Shown: positions 1-8,871, numbered from the stretch's first letter. The stretch: DNA of 64,000 nt from Leptolyngbya sp. BC1307 (GCF_002286735.1 NZ_NRTA01000019.1:1-64000); one strand, 5' to 3'. Made by a program: numbers and translations. Notes: a model not told the origin generated them from the letters alone.

Positions 1-157
1 GCTCACGCAGTAAAAACCGATTGATGCTGTCGTGGCTTACCTCTGCCAAGATTTCTGAGAGCCGTACACAACTGACGTATTTAGGCTCAGCTAGTAGAAA
101 TAAGGTGTAGAGAGGGCTATTACACTGGGCTGTAGATGGTTTTGATCGCTGGCGCAT
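1..157 (-). mobile_element. Transposase gene, N-terminal part, cut by the window edge
   Basis: An open frame runs leftward from an ATG at 157 to the window edge and gives 52 residues without a stop. It reads LYTLFLLAEPKYVSCVRLSE and then SHDSINRFLLRE. This resembles the start of the IS4/IS701-like DDE transposases common in cyanobacteria, where a short N-terminal region precedes the catalytic domain. The catalytic residues would lie outside the window, so completeness cannot be judged. The end of the insertion sequence should lie between 158 and about 220, but I cannot define its terminal repeat. The family call rests on pattern memory. Confidence 0.6.
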
Positions 158-180
158 GCTGACCAGAAGGCTAAGAGGAT

Positions 181-540
181 GTGATTTATTCTACCACCCA
201 TAATCTGCCTGCTCTGTCAATGCGTAAGTCCTATCTCTCTCAAAACGTTACTGCCGAAGCGCAGGTTGCTCTGTGTCAGCCGGAGGGATTTTCCGAATGG
301 TTAGGCAAAATAGGCGAGGCGTTGAGCGGGGTGTGTCAGGAGGCGATCGCCGGGGGGCAAGTTCTCTCAGCTGCTGAAACGCAAGAAATTATTGTAGAGA
401 ATACCGAATATAAGAATCGCATTTTCTTGAGCACTTATAAGACCGAAACCCCGTTTGGTAGCTACAAAGCCATTGGCATTTTCAACAGATTTTTTCTACA
501 AAAAGTCAACACTGGTATAGACAGCCCTGATCTTTCATGA
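181..540 (+). CDS. Hypothetical protein upstream of a cysteine desulfurase
   Basis: Function not recognised. The frame encodes 119 residues from a GTG at 181; an ATG at 220 would give 106 residues (MRKSYLSQNV...) and is an equally plausible start. An in-frame stop at 172-174 rules out a longer form. No signal peptide or membrane segment is evident, and the protein looks small and soluble. Its last codon overlaps the start of the next gene as ATGA (537-540), so the two are probably translationally coupled. This suggests, without proving, a link to cysteine or Fe-S metabolism. The transposase end lies just upstream, so the native promoter may have been displaced. Confidence 0.6.
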   Translation: MIYSTTHNLPALSMRKSYLSQNVTAEAQVALCQPEGFSEWLGKIGEALSGVCQEAIAGGQVLSAAETQEIIVENTEYKNRIFLSTYKTETPFGSYKAIGIFNRFFLQKVNTGIDSPDLS

Positions 541-1691
541 GCCCCCAACGCCCAATTTATCTAGACTGCAATGCCACGACGCCAGTAGACACGCAGGTGC
601 TTGCTGCCATGCTGCCCTTTTTTACAGACTACTTTGGCAACCCTAGCAGCTTGAACCATGCCTACGGGTGGGAAGCGGAGGCAGGTGTGAAGCGAGCGAG
701 AGAGATTGTGGCAGCGGCTATTAACGCTGATCCGGTTGAGATTGTGTTTACTAGCGGTGCGACTGAAGCCAATAACCTGGCTATTAAAGGCGTCGCCGAA
801 GCTTACATGGCAGGCGGCAAGCATATCATCACGGTACAAACTGAGCATAGCGCCGTGCTCGATCCCTGCCGGTATCTAGAATCTCTGGGATTTAGCGTGA
901 CCTATTTGCCTGTAGGGGCAGATGGGCTGATTAGCCTATCGCAGCTAGCGCAGGCTTTTCGCCCGGATACCATTTTAGTGTCGGTGATGGCGGCGAATAA
1001 TGAGATTGGGGTGCTGCAACCGATCTCGGAGATTGGGCAGATGTGCCGCGATCGCCAAGTCATCTTCCATACAGACGCAGCTCAAGCACTGGGTAAAGTC
1101 CCTTTAGACGTGCAGGCGATGAAGATTGATCTGCTGTCGATGACGGCGCATAAGCTCTACGGGCCCAAGGGCATTGGCGCTCTGTACGTGCGGCGGCGCA
1201 ATCCTCGGGTGCAGGTAGCTCCCCAATTGCACGGGGGCGGACAGGAGAGAGGGCTGCGGTCGGGCACTTTGTATACGCCGCAGATTGTCGGATTGGGTGA
1301 GGCGGTGAAGCTGGCCGTAGAAGAACGCGCTGATATGGCCGAGAAGTTAGGCGGATTGCGCGATCGTCTCTGGCATCATCTCTCTGGGCTCTCAGGTATC
1401 TATCTCAATGGACACCCCACTCAGCGGTTGCCTAACAATCTCAACGTCAGTATTGAAGGGATTAATGGCGCAGACTTGCTTTCTCAGCTGCGCTCTGAAG
1501 TAGCGCTCTCTTCGGGGTCAGCCTGTAGCTCTGCTAACCCTGCCCCTTCTCATGTGATCAAAGCTTTGGGTCGCAGCGATCAGTTGGCAAGGGCGACTTT
1601 GCGGTTTGGATTAGGGCGCAGTACGTCGGCAGCAGAGATTGACCAGGTCGGGAAAGCTGTCAGTGAGGGGGTGCGATCGCTTCGTAGTTAG
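537..1691 (+). CDS. Cysteine desulfurase, NifS/IscS family
   Basis: PLP-dependent enzyme that removes sulfur from L-cysteine as an enzyme-bound persulfide and releases alanine, supplying sulfur for Fe-S clusters and other thio-cofactors. At 384 residues it has the normal family length. Visible landmarks are the cofactor-stacking His104 (TEHSAV), Asp180 (FHTDAAQALGK), the Schiff-base Lys206 (MTAHKLYGPKG) and the mobile-loop catalytic Cys330 (SSGSACSS). The HGGGQERGLRSGT segment near 232-244 is also typical. The start overlaps the preceding small gene by ATGA. I give no symbol because cyanobacteria carry several NifS/IscS paralogues. Confidence 0.95.
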   Translation: MSPQRPIYLDCNATTPVDTQVLAAMLPFFTDYFGNPSSLNHAYGWEAEAGVKRAREIVAAAINADPVEIVFTSGATEANNLAIKGVAEAYMAGGKHIITVQTEHSAVLDPCRYLESLGFSVTYLPVGADGLISLSQLAQAFRPDTILVSVMAANNEIGVLQPISEIGQMCRDRQVIFHTDAAQALGKVPLDVQAMKIDLLSMTAHKLYGPKGIGALYVRRRNPRVQVAPQLHGGGQERGLRSGTLYTPQIVGLGEAVKLAVEERADMAEKLGGLRDRLWHHLSGLSGIYLNGHPTQRLPNNLNVSIEGINGADLLSQLRSEVALSSGSACSSANPAPSHVIKALGRSDQLARATLRFGLGRSTSAAEIDQVGKAVSEGVRSLRS

Positions 1692-1779
1692 CCAGCTAAG
1701 CCAGCGCTTTCCCTTTCTACCATCATCGTTCTCTTCTCCATACAGGTCGGGAATACTTCAGTAAACCCCCGATGCGTCT

Positions 1780-3207
1780 ATGTCTGAGCTGTCAGCTTCG
1801 CCCCCTGCCCACGGTCAACCGGCCATTAGCGTTTTGGTCGTAGACGACCAGCCGATTGCCGCTAAAGCGATTCGTCGGCTGCTGGCTTCAGCCCCTGATA
1901 TAGCAGTCCATTACTGTCAGGAGCCGACACAGGCGCTGGCGATCGCCACAGAGATCAGGCCAAGCGTGATTTTGCAAGATCTGGTCATGCCCAATGTAGA
2001 CGGGCTGATACTGGTCAAATTCTTTCGGGCGCATCCAACCACGAGAAATACGCCCATTATTGTGCTCTCGTCCAAAGGTGACCCCGAAGTGAAAGCCGCC
2101 GCTTTTTCTGCCGGTGCCAACGATTACCTGGTCAAGCTGCCCGATCCGATTGAGCTGATTGCGCGGTTGCGATACCACGCAGCGGCCTATCAAAATCTGC
2201 TGAAGCGATACGAAGCCGAGCAGACCCGGGCCTACAGCAAAACGTTAGAAAACCAGGTAGAAGTGCGCACCGCCGAACTCAAACAGGCGCTAGATACGCT
2301 CAAGCAGGCCCAGGCCCAGCTAATCCATACCGAAAAGATGAGCAGCATGGGGCAGCTCGTGGCGGGTATCGCTCACGAGGTGAATAACCCGATCAACTTT
2401 ATCTACGGCAATCTCAACTACATCAACGGCTATGTAGAAGATTTGCTAGCGCTGATTCAAGCCTATCAGCAGCACTATCCCTCGCCGCCGCTGCCGATTT
2501 GTGAAAAGCTAGAAGACCTTGATCTCGAATTTACTTCGCCTGATCTGTTGCGAAGCTTTACCTCTTTGCGCAGCGGTGCCAAACGCATTCGCGACCTGGT
2601 ACTTAACCTGCGTAACTTTTCTCGCTTTGACCAGGCGGCTATTAAAACTGTAGACCTGCACGAAGGCATTGACAGCACTCTGGCAATGTTAGCGCCTGAT
2701 CTAGCAGGGGTTATCGTAGAAAAAGAGTATAGCGAGCTACCCCTAGTGGAGTGCTACGCCGGTCAGCTAAATCAGGTTTTTATGCACTTGATTCGCAATG
2801 CGCTAGATGCGCTTAAGCTGTCTGCAGACGCTAATGCGGATAAATCTCCTTTACTGCATATCTCTACGGCGATCGCTCAAAATAATCGGGTCGCAGTGTG
2901 GATTGCAGACAATGGCCCAGGCATTTTGCCAGAGATTCAAGAGCGCATTTTTGACCCTTTCTTCACAACCAGGGCGGTGGGTCAAGGCACGGGGCTGGGC
3001 CTGTCGATTAGCTATCAAATAGTCACCGGGCAGCATCAGGGCAGGCTAAAGTGCTACTCGATGCCGGGGCAGGGAGCCAAATTTTTGATTGAGCTGCCGG
3101 TTTGCTTGGCGGCGGCTGAGCCTCCGGATGAGCCACCTGAGATTAAGCATGAGGCTAAACGCAAGGTGCTACAGGGCCTGACGAGCGGCGCGGGTGACCT
3201 GACCTAG
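1780..3207 (+). CDS. Hybrid sensor protein: receiver domain followed by histidine kinase
   Basis: A 475-residue soluble signalling protein. A receiver domain (about 17-135) has acidic pocket Asp22/Asp23, phospho-acceptor Asp67 (ILQDLVMP) and conserved Lys119. A coiled linker (145-185) leads to a HisKA dimerisation domain with His199 in GIAHEVNNP. A HATPase domain follows with an N-box (IRNALDAL), a G1 box (ADNGPGI) and a G2 box (GQGTGLGLS). With the receiver at the N-terminus and no sensor or membrane segment, its input is probably phosphotransfer from another kinase. No cognate regulator is adjacent. Its 3' end overlaps the convergent tlyA gene by 39 bases. Confidence 0.92.
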   Translation: MSELSASPPAHGQPAISVLVVDDQPIAAKAIRRLLASAPDIAVHYCQEPTQALAIATEIRPSVILQDLVMPNVDGLILVKFFRAHPTTRNTPIIVLSSKGDPEVKAAAFSAGANDYLVKLPDPIELIARLRYHAAAYQNLLKRYEAEQTRAYSKTLENQVEVRTAELKQALDTLKQAQAQLIHTEKMSSMGQLVAGIAHEVNNPINFIYGNLNYINGYVEDLLALIQAYQQHYPSPPLPICEKLEDLDLEFTSPDLLRSFTSLRSGAKRIRDLVLNLRNFSRFDQAAIKTVDLHEGIDSTLAMLAPDLAGVIVEKEYSELPLVECYAGQLNQVFMHLIRNALDALKLSADANADKSPLLHISTAIAQNNRVAVWIADNGPGILPEIQERIFDPFFTTRAVGQGTGLGLSISYQIVTGQHQGRLKCYSMPGQGAKFLIELPVCLAAAEPPDEPPEIKHEAKRKVLQGLTSGAGDLT

Positions 3208-3978
3208 TTCGTTCAGACTGGGCCAGGGCTGGATCGCCTGATCAGATCGCAGCCATAGCAGATATTCAATATTGCCAGCCGGACCCACTAGCGCCGACCA
3301 CGTCAGCCCCCGGTAGTGCCAGCCCAGGCTAGCTGCAGCCTGCGTAACTTGCAGAATCGCCCCGGCCTGATCTTGGGCATCGCGCACTACGCCTTTTTTG
3401 CCAACTTTCTCGCGGCCTACCTCAAACTGCGGCTTGACTAAGAGAATAGCTTCACGAGGCGGGGCCAGTAAATCCCAAAAGGCGGGCAGTACTTTGGTTA
3501 AGGAGATAAACGACACGTCCATCACGCCTAGCGTGGCAGGTACTTGCCCGTCATAAAGCTCTGCTGCACTCAGGTGGCGAATGTTAGTGCGCTCTTTAAG
3601 GATGACACGAGGGTCTTGCCGAATTTTCCAGGCGACCTGGCCATAGCCCACATCGACGCCGTAGACCTGCTGAGCGTTGGCCTGTAGCAGACAGTCGGTA
3701 AAGCCCCCGGTAGAAATGCCGCCGTCTAAGCAGATTTGTCCGCTGGGCTGAACGTCAAAGACAGCTAGGGCCTTCGCTAGCTTTTCGCCACCTCGGGAGA
3801 CATAGGGGGGCTTTTGCTTGAGTTCAATCACCGCATCAGGCGCAATCAGGGTGCCAGGTTTGTCAATGATTTGCTGAGCAATTTTCACTTCGCCTGCTCT
3901 AATCAGCCTTTGGGCCTGCTGCCGGGAAGGGCACAGTCCTTGTTCTACCAGAAGAGTATCGAGTCGCTGCTTGGCCAA
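3169..3978 (-). CDS. tlyA: TlyA family rRNA 2'-O-methyltransferase / hemolysin-like protein
   Basis: A 269-residue protein with an S4 RNA-binding domain at the N-terminus (LDTLLVEQGLCPSRQQAQRL) and an FtsJ-like Rossmann methyltransferase domain. The SAM motif reads LDGGISTGGFTDCLL around residues 84-98, and LGVMDVSFISL and LLVKPQFEVG follow. TlyA enzymes methylate cytidine ribose in rRNA in characterised bacteria; this assignment is by family. The gene runs convergent to the histidine kinase and overlaps its 3' end. pgsA lies just upstream on the same strand with about 50 bases between, so the two may share a transcript. Confidence 0.9.
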   Translation of the reverse strand: MAKQRLDTLLVEQGLCPSRQQAQRLIRAGEVKIAQQIIDKPGTLIAPDAVIELKQKPPYVSRGGEKLAKALAVFDVQPSGQICLDGGISTGGFTDCLLQANAQQVYGVDVGYGQVAWKIRQDPRVILKERTNIRHLSAAELYDGQVPATLGVMDVSFISLTKVLPAFWDLLAPPREAILLVKPQFEVGREKVGKKGVVRDAQDQAGAILQVTQAAASLGWHYRGLTWSALVGPAGNIEYLLWLRSDQAIQPWPSLNELGQVTRAARQAL

Positions 3979-4027
3979 CAGAAGGCACCTGGGAAAGGCA
4001 CGGATGAAAGAGGTAGCTTTGATTGTA

Positions 4028-4561
4028 TCAAACTGTCTCCTGTGAGGTTCTGGCAGGCAGCAGGTAGATCAGACCTGAAATCCAGGTAAGGGCGACGGCG
4101 ACCCAGAAGAGAACAATGCCCGCTATCTGCCAGATGCCTGAGAGCGGTGCGAGCAGGATAGAAATAGCCACGATTTGCACGACTGTCTTCGCTTTACCCC
4201 AGATGCCTGCGCCCGGTACCTGACCCTGCTGAAAAGTTGGATTCACCCGCCAGCCCGAAATGGTTAGCTCTCTTGCCAAAATTAGAAAGACGCCCCAGGC
4301 AGGTATCTCGCCTAGCCCTACCAGTGCCATTAGCGGGGCTAGCACCAGCAGCTTATCGACTAGCGGATCTAAGAACTTGCCTAGATCGGTGACCTGATTG
4401 AGACGGCGGGCCAGGTAGCCATCGAGCCAGTCTGTACCCGCGAAGATGACAAAAGCAACCACGCTCACCCAGCGGTGAATATCGGTTGGGTCGAGCAGCG
4501 CTATAAGGACGATGGGCACGCCTAGCAATCGGGAGACCGTAATCCAGGTGGGTAAATTCAT
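4028..4561 (-). CDS. pgsA: CDP-diacylglycerol-glycerol-3-phosphate 3-phosphatidyltransferase
   Basis: An inner-membrane enzyme that makes phosphatidylglycerol phosphate from CDP-diacylglycerol, the committed step to phosphatidylglycerol, an essential thylakoid lipid. At 177 residues it has the usual length. The CDP-alcohol phosphotransferase signature is complete: DWLDGYLAR, then GKFLDPLVDK, matching D-G-x2-A-R-x8-G-x3-D-x3-D. Several hydrophobic helices follow. Only eight bases separate its start from the end of the upstream CDF transporter gene on the same strand, which suggests co-transcription with that gene and perhaps with tlyA. Confidence 0.95.
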   Translation of the reverse strand: MNLPTWITVSRLLGVPIVLIALLDPTDIHRWVSVVAFVIFAGTDWLDGYLARRLNQVTDLGKFLDPLVDKLLVLAPLMALVGLGEIPAWGVFLILARELTISGWRVNPTFQQGQVPGAGIWGKAKTVVQIVAISILLAPLSGIWQIAGIVLFWVAVALTWISGLIYLLPARTSQETV

Positions 4562-4569
4562 CGCGGTTA

Positions 4570-5634
4570 CTACTGGTGGTGGCCGTCTGATGGGCCGTAG
4601 GTCAGTTCTCCAGAGACGTAGCTATGGGGCTCTACGTGAATGGTGGCTCGTGTGGGGCCAAATTCGGCTATGAGCTGCTGCTCTACCTGCTCGGTGATGT
4701 TGTGAGCGCTCAGTACGTCTTTGGGTTCTACAATCAGGTGCATGTCGATAAAGACCTGGCGGCCCAGCAAACCGCGTGAGGCGATACTGTGGCAGTTGAG
4801 CACGCCGGGTACCTGCATGACGGCGGCGTGAATAGCTTCGGGAGCGATCGCCATCTCATCGACCAGCCAGGGCAAATTAGCTGACAGCACAACCCAGCCG
4901 CTGCGAATGACCAAAATCGCCACCGGAAACGTCAGCACCACATCTAGCCACTGCACCCCTACCCAGACGCCAATCAGCCCGCCAATGACGGCAATGGTGA
5001 TCCAGATATCGCTCATAGTGTGCTGCGCATCGGCAATCAGGATATTGCTACCCAAGCGAGTGCCGACCCGCCGCTCATAGAAAGCGACAAAAATATTGAT
5101 GCCCAGTACGCCCAGCAAAAACCACAGCGAGAGTGCCCCCATCGTCACGGGCTCACCGCCCACCAGCAGCTGCTCTCCAGCCCCTTTCAAAATCTCAAAA
5201 CAGGCAATTCCTAAGAATGCGGCAATGCCCAGTGCGCCGACCGCCTCAAACTTTTGATGGCCGTAGGGATGGTCGCGATCAGGTTCAGGAGAGGCTAGCT
5301 GATTGGTCACCAGCCCCAGCACGTTATTGGCGCTGTCAGTGATGCTATGCAGCGCGTCGGCCAGCAGACTCAAAGAGCCTGTCCACGAGCCGACCAAGAT
5401 CTTGAGCACCACGACAGCCAGATTGAGCACCAGGGTAATTAGCAAGACCCGACGAACTTCTGCCCGGTAGGCACGAGGAATCTGGTGGGAATGGCCGTGC
5501 TCGTGTCCGTGTGCGTGGTCGTGACTGTGGCGATCGCGTCTCCCCTCAGGTTGGTGACCCCGATGGCGCGGATCATCGTGAGCAGGTGACTCTCCGTTAG
5601 CGCGTTCTTGCTGGTGCGCATCAGTCTTAGACAT
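4570..5634 (-). CDS. Cation diffusion facilitator family metal efflux transporter
   Basis: A 354-residue membrane transporter of the CDF/ZnT family, which exchanges divalent metals (Zn2+, Co2+, Fe2+ or similar) for protons. The hydrophilic N-terminus (about 1-52) is rich in histidine (HSHDHAHGHEHGHSH) and probably binds metal. Six membrane segments follow. Two membrane metal-site motifs are present: LADALHSITD in the second helix and IADAQHTMSD in the fifth. The C-terminal cytoplasmic domain contains MHLIVEP and IHVEPH. Metal specificity cannot be read with confidence. It lies directly upstream of pgsA on the same strand. Confidence 0.92.
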   Translation of the reverse strand: MSKTDAHQQERANGESPAHDDPRHRGHQPEGRRDRHSHDHAHGHEHGHSHQIPRAYRAEVRRVLLITLVLNLAVVVLKILVGSWTGSLSLLADALHSITDSANNVLGLVTNQLASPEPDRDHPYGHQKFEAVGALGIAAFLGIACFEILKGAGEQLLVGGEPVTMGALSLWFLLGVLGINIFVAFYERRVGTRLGSNILIADAQHTMSDIWITIAVIGGLIGVWVGVQWLDVVLTFPVAILVIRSGWVVLSANLPWLVDEMAIAPEAIHAAVMQVPGVLNCHSIASRGLLGRQVFIDMHLIVEPKDVLSAHNITEQVEQQLIAEFGPTRATIHVEPHSYVSGELTYGPSDGHHQ

Positions 5635-5741
5635 ATGCGGCCTCCTGAATACCCCTGCTGTATCTGCTAGCCTATCGCGTTCTTGAACGGTTCGGCAGTT
5701 TCTCGCAGGGTTCTATGTCTACAGATTTATAGTCATGGCTA

Positions 5742-6077
5742 TTAGCTCGCTATGCTTTGGGCGTTGGCTTCGGTGATCGCCTCGTTGACCCGAATAAAAA
5801 TCTCTCGGCAGTGGTTCTGCGTGCGCAGCGGCAGTTCTTCATTTTTGACCACTAGATCTATCTTGGCTCCGCTGTTATCAGCCTTGGGTTGGCTAATTAG
5901 CAGCTCTACAGTCGCCAGCTGAGCAAAGGAGACCTGACCAGGCTTTTCTTTGGCGACTATGCAGATCGGATCTTGATATATTAAGTAGAGATCACACGCT
6001 TCTAACGCGCCGATGAGCGCCCGGTTGATATTGTCCTGGGAAAAGCCGGTTACCAAAAAGTTAGTATAGCGAGCCAT
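5742..6077 (-). CDS. Conserved hypothetical protein, 111 residues
   Basis: Function not recognised. It begins MARYTNFLVTGFSQDNINRA and has mixed alpha/beta character with no membrane segment or signal peptide. It looks like a small cytoplasmic cyanobacterial protein, with patches such as LEACDLYLIYQDP and VELLISQP that would suit beta strands in a compact fold. It is transcribed away from tmk, and the intervening 169 bases (6078-6246) should hold divergent promoters. The ATG start gives a sensible hydrophilic N-terminus and codon use matches its neighbours, so I consider it a real gene. Confidence 0.75.
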   Translation of the reverse strand: MARYTNFLVTGFSQDNINRALIGALEACDLYLIYQDPICIVAKEKPGQVSFAQLATVELLISQPKADNSGAKIDLVVKNEELPLRTQNHCREIFIRVNEAITEANAQSIAS

Positions 6078-6246
6078 AGAAAGTTACAGGATGACTGAAC
6101 AAACGAAGTTGCGACTCCGAGCCTGTTATCTTAACGAGGATCATTGACAGGATACCGCTGTTTTACTGAATAGGGAATAGGGTTACCTCCGTGCCGGTAT
6201 AAACTGAACGCGATGCACTCAGGGAAATCTTGGAGCCGAGCCAGAC

Positions 6247-6993
6247 ATGCGCGGGAAATTAATTGTCTTTGAGGGAGGTGAGGGTAGCGGCAAAACCACT
6301 CAAATTAAGCGTTTGCACGATTGGCTAAAGCGCAGTGAGGCGTTGAGCAGGCTGCAAGAGAAAAACGCTGTTGTCGGTGTAAAACTCACCCGCGAGCCGG
6401 GCGGAACGGCACTCGGACAACAGATTCGCCGTTTGCTGCTCGCTCAGCACTCACCGACAGAAGCCTCTCCAGAGGTTCCAATTGTCAGTAGAGCCGAGCT
6501 TCTATTATACGCGGCAGATCGGGCTCAGCATGTAGAAGCCACGCTGGTTCCCTGGCTGGAGCAGGGATATTGGGTGCTGTGCGATCGCTACACCGATTCA
6601 ACGGTAGCCTATCAGGGCTATGGCCGTCAGCTCGACTTGGCGCTGATTGACCAGCTCAACCAGATGGCGACAGGCGGACTTAAGAGCGACCTGACGCTGT
6701 GGCTGCGGGTACCGCCAGATGTGGGGCTTGCTAGAATGCAGCAGCGCGGTCAGGCGGACCGAATTGAGCAGGCAAGCGGGGCGTTCCATCGGCGGGTGAG
6801 CGAGGGGTTTGCGGCGCTAGCGGCAGAGCATGCGGGAAAGGGAGAGAAAGAAAAAGGGGGAGAGGGCTTCCTGAGCAGTGGGCCGATGGTCGAGATTGAG
6901 GGCGATCGCGCTGTTGAGACAGTGGCCGCTCAGATTCAGCAGATAGTTCAGCAGCAGATAGCTCAGTGGTATCCTCTCCTTTCTCTAGATTAA
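6247..6993 (+). CDS. tmk: Thymidylate kinase
   Basis: Phosphorylates dTMP to dTDP for DNA synthesis. It is 248 residues, longer than the usual 205-215. The P-loop is FEGGEGSGKTTQ (about 8-19), the substrate-binding DR motif is CDRYTDSTVAYQGYGR (about 114-129), and a lid-like region lies near RMQQRGQADRIE. The extra length includes a Gly/Lys/Glu-rich stretch near residues 196-208, encoded by a purine-rich tract at about 6834-6867, just before the C-terminal helix; it looks like a low-complexity insertion. The 3' end overlaps holB by 28 bases, consistent with a tmk-holB-nudC operon. Confidence 0.95.
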   Translation: MRGKLIVFEGGEGSGKTTQIKRLHDWLKRSEALSRLQEKNAVVGVKLTREPGGTALGQQIRRLLLAQHSPTEASPEVPIVSRAELLLYAADRAQHVEATLVPWLEQGYWVLCDRYTDSTVAYQGYGRQLDLALIDQLNQMATGGLKSDLTLWLRVPPDVGLARMQQRGQADRIEQASGAFHRRVSEGFAALAAEHAGKGEKEKGGEGFLSSGPMVEIEGDRAVETVAAQIQQIVQQQIAQWYPLLSLD

Positions 6994-7970
6994 TTGGCCA
7001 GGTTCAGGCGGTAGCGCTGTTAGAGCGAGCAGTTAGCTTGCAGCGGGTGGCACCGGGCTATCTGTTGGCGGGGCCAGACGGCACGGGTAAGTCTTTAGCG
7101 GCGGCGGGGTTTGCTGAGCTGCTGCTGCGGAGGCAATCGGCTAGTCCGACTGAGCCGACGGAGGCTGCGCTGGCGCGGCGGATTGGCGATCGCAATCATC
7201 CCGATTTACTTTGGGTAGAGCCCACCTATCTGCATCAGGGCCAGCTACTGACCGCTAGCCAGGCTGCTGAGTCTGGGCTCAAACGCAAGAGTCCGCCGCG
7301 CATTCGCTTGCTCCAAATTCGTGAAATTGCTCGGTTTCTCAGTCGGCCAGCGCTAGAGTCGCCCCGGGCCGTGGTGGTGATTGAGCAGGCAGAGCGAATG
7401 GCTGAGGCGGCGGCCAATGCGCTGCTCAAAACCTTAGAAGAGCCCGGCCAGGCGACCGTCATTCTACTTGCGCCCGATCAGCAGGTCTTGTTACCCACCT
7501 TAATTTCGCGCTGCCAGGTGATTCCCTTTCGGCGGCTGAACGGTGAGCAGATGGCGCAGGTGCTAGGCCGAACCGGGCATGATGAAATTTTGCGCTCGGC
7601 TGAAGTGCTGGCGATCGCCCAGGGCTCTCCGGGTCATGCGATCGCTAGCTGGCAGCAGTTGCAGGCACTGCCCGCCGACCTGCTCACTCAGCTGACAGCG
7701 CCTCCAAGGACGCTGCGAGATGCTCTCACTACCGCCCGCGAGATCAATCAATCGCTAGATACCGAGGCTCAGCTTTGGCTGGTTGACTACTTGCAGCAGA
7801 GCTACTGGCAGCAGGGGCTGAGCAATGCAATTCAGCTGGCCGCGTTAGAGAAGGCCCGCACCTATTTACTGAGCTACGTCCAGCCTCGGCTAGTGTGGGA
7901 AGTGACCCTTACTCAGCTAATGAACGTCCATCCCCACCGCCCACCCGTCCGCTCATCCGACTATGCCTAA
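6966..7970 (+). CDS. holB: DNA polymerase III delta-prime subunit
   Basis: A clamp-loader AAA+ subunit, 334 residues, starting at a GTG inside the end of tmk. The Walker A motif is GPDGTGKS (about 38-45), followed by sensor-like segments AANALLKTLEEPG and ISRCQVIPFRRL, which are hallmarks of the delta-prime/gamma family. The four-cysteine zinc module of the Escherichia coli protein is absent; the corresponding stretch carries Arg, Ser and Glu instead. Its association with tmk is a common bacterial arrangement. The last eight bases overlap nudC, supporting translational coupling through all three genes. Confidence 0.9.
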   Translation: MVSSPFSRLIGQVQAVALLERAVSLQRVAPGYLLAGPDGTGKSLAAAGFAELLLRRQSASPTEPTEAALARRIGDRNHPDLLWVEPTYLHQGQLLTASQAAESGLKRKSPPRIRLLQIREIARFLSRPALESPRAVVVIEQAERMAEAAANALLKTLEEPGQATVILLAPDQQVLLPTLISRCQVIPFRRLNGEQMAQVLGRTGHDEILRSAEVLAIAQGSPGHAIASWQQLQALPADLLTQLTAPPRTLRDALTTAREINQSLDTEAQLWLVDYLQQSYWQQGLSNAIQLAALEKARTYLLSYVQPRLVWEVTLTQLMNVHPHRPPVRSSDYA

Positions 7971-8871
7971 CTCTGCTGCCGACCTGCCCCAGCCGCTCAA
8001 CCGGCTGCAGCCTTTCGCCATTCCTAACGGCTTTTTGCCCGCGACCGCGCCTACAGAGGGCGCTATGGACACCTCATCACCTGCCTGGTGGTTTGTCTGT
8101 ACGGGCTCTCGCCTGCTGACGATAGCCGCGTCGGGCAAGGTCGATGGGCCAGAGCGCACCGATACGCTAATCCGGGCACATCAGTTAGAAGACTGGGGAA
8201 TTGTGCCAGTGAGAACCCAGTTTTTGGGCTATCTACATAATCGCCCCTGTATTGCCGCTGAGCTGCCCCAGTCGGTCGCGCTACCCAAAGTACTGACCCT
8301 GTGTCACTTGAGAGAACTGTACGGCAGGCTGAGTGAGGATTTGTTTGCGATCGCTGCCCGCGCCGTTCAACTGATCGAATGGGATCGCACCCACCAATAC
8401 TGCGGCCACTGCGCCACCCCCACAATTCAGCTGCCGACCGAGCGGGCCAAACGCTGCCCTCAGTGCCAGCTGCGTCAATATCCTCGGCTCTCTCCAGCGG
8501 TGATTATGCTGATCTACCGAGATGAAGAGATTTTACTGGCGCGCGCGCCTCGCTTTCGTGATGGCATGTACAGCGTACTGGCGGGCTTTGTAGAGCCGGG
8601 TGAATCACTAGAAGAGACGGTTGCGCGTGAAGTTAGAGAAGAGGTAGGGGTTGAAATTAAAAACATTCGCTACTTTGGTTCGCAGCCGTGGCCTTTCCCA
8701 AACTCTCTCATGGTCGGGTTTATTGCCGAGTACGCGAGCGGTACGCTCACCCTCGAACCAACCGAAATTGAGGCCGCTGCCTGGTTTCATAAAACAGACC
8801 TGCCGCCTGTCCCTGGCAAATTCAGCATCGCTCGAAAGCTCATCGACTGGTTTGTGACCTCTGCAATTTGA
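7963..8871 (+). CDS. nudC: NAD(H) pyrophosphatase, Nudix family
   Basis: Hydrolyses NADH to NMNH and AMP, and in characterised bacteria also removes NAD caps from RNA. The 302-residue protein has the expected three parts: an N-terminal domain, a zinc ribbon with CGHC and CPQC around residues 146-167, and a Nudix domain. The Nudix box GFVEPGESLEETVAREVREE follows the consensus exactly. The family SQPWPFPNSLM motif follows it and is typical of NudC rather than other Nudix enzymes. The start overlaps holB by eight bases. Confidence 0.94.
   Translation: MPNSAADLPQPLNRLQPFAIPNGFLPATAPTEGAMDTSSPAWWFVCTGSRLLTIAASGKVDGPERTDTLIRAHQLEDWGIVPVRTQFLGYLHNRPCIAAELPQSVALPKVLTLCHLRELYGRLSEDLFAIAARAVQLIEWDRTHQYCGHCATPTIQLPTERAKRCPQCQLRQYPRLSPAVIMLIYRDEEILLARAPRFRDGMYSVLAGFVEPGESLEETVAREVREEVGVEIKNIRYFGSQPWPFPNSLMVGFIAEYASGTLTLEPTEIEAAAWFHKTDLPPVPGKFSIARKLIDWFVTSAI

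Noticed and set aside
5461-5560. Apparent repeat array in the CDF transporter gene
   Set aside because: The periodic sequence encodes a His-rich metal-binding N-terminus, common in this family, and is not a CRISPR or mobile repeat.
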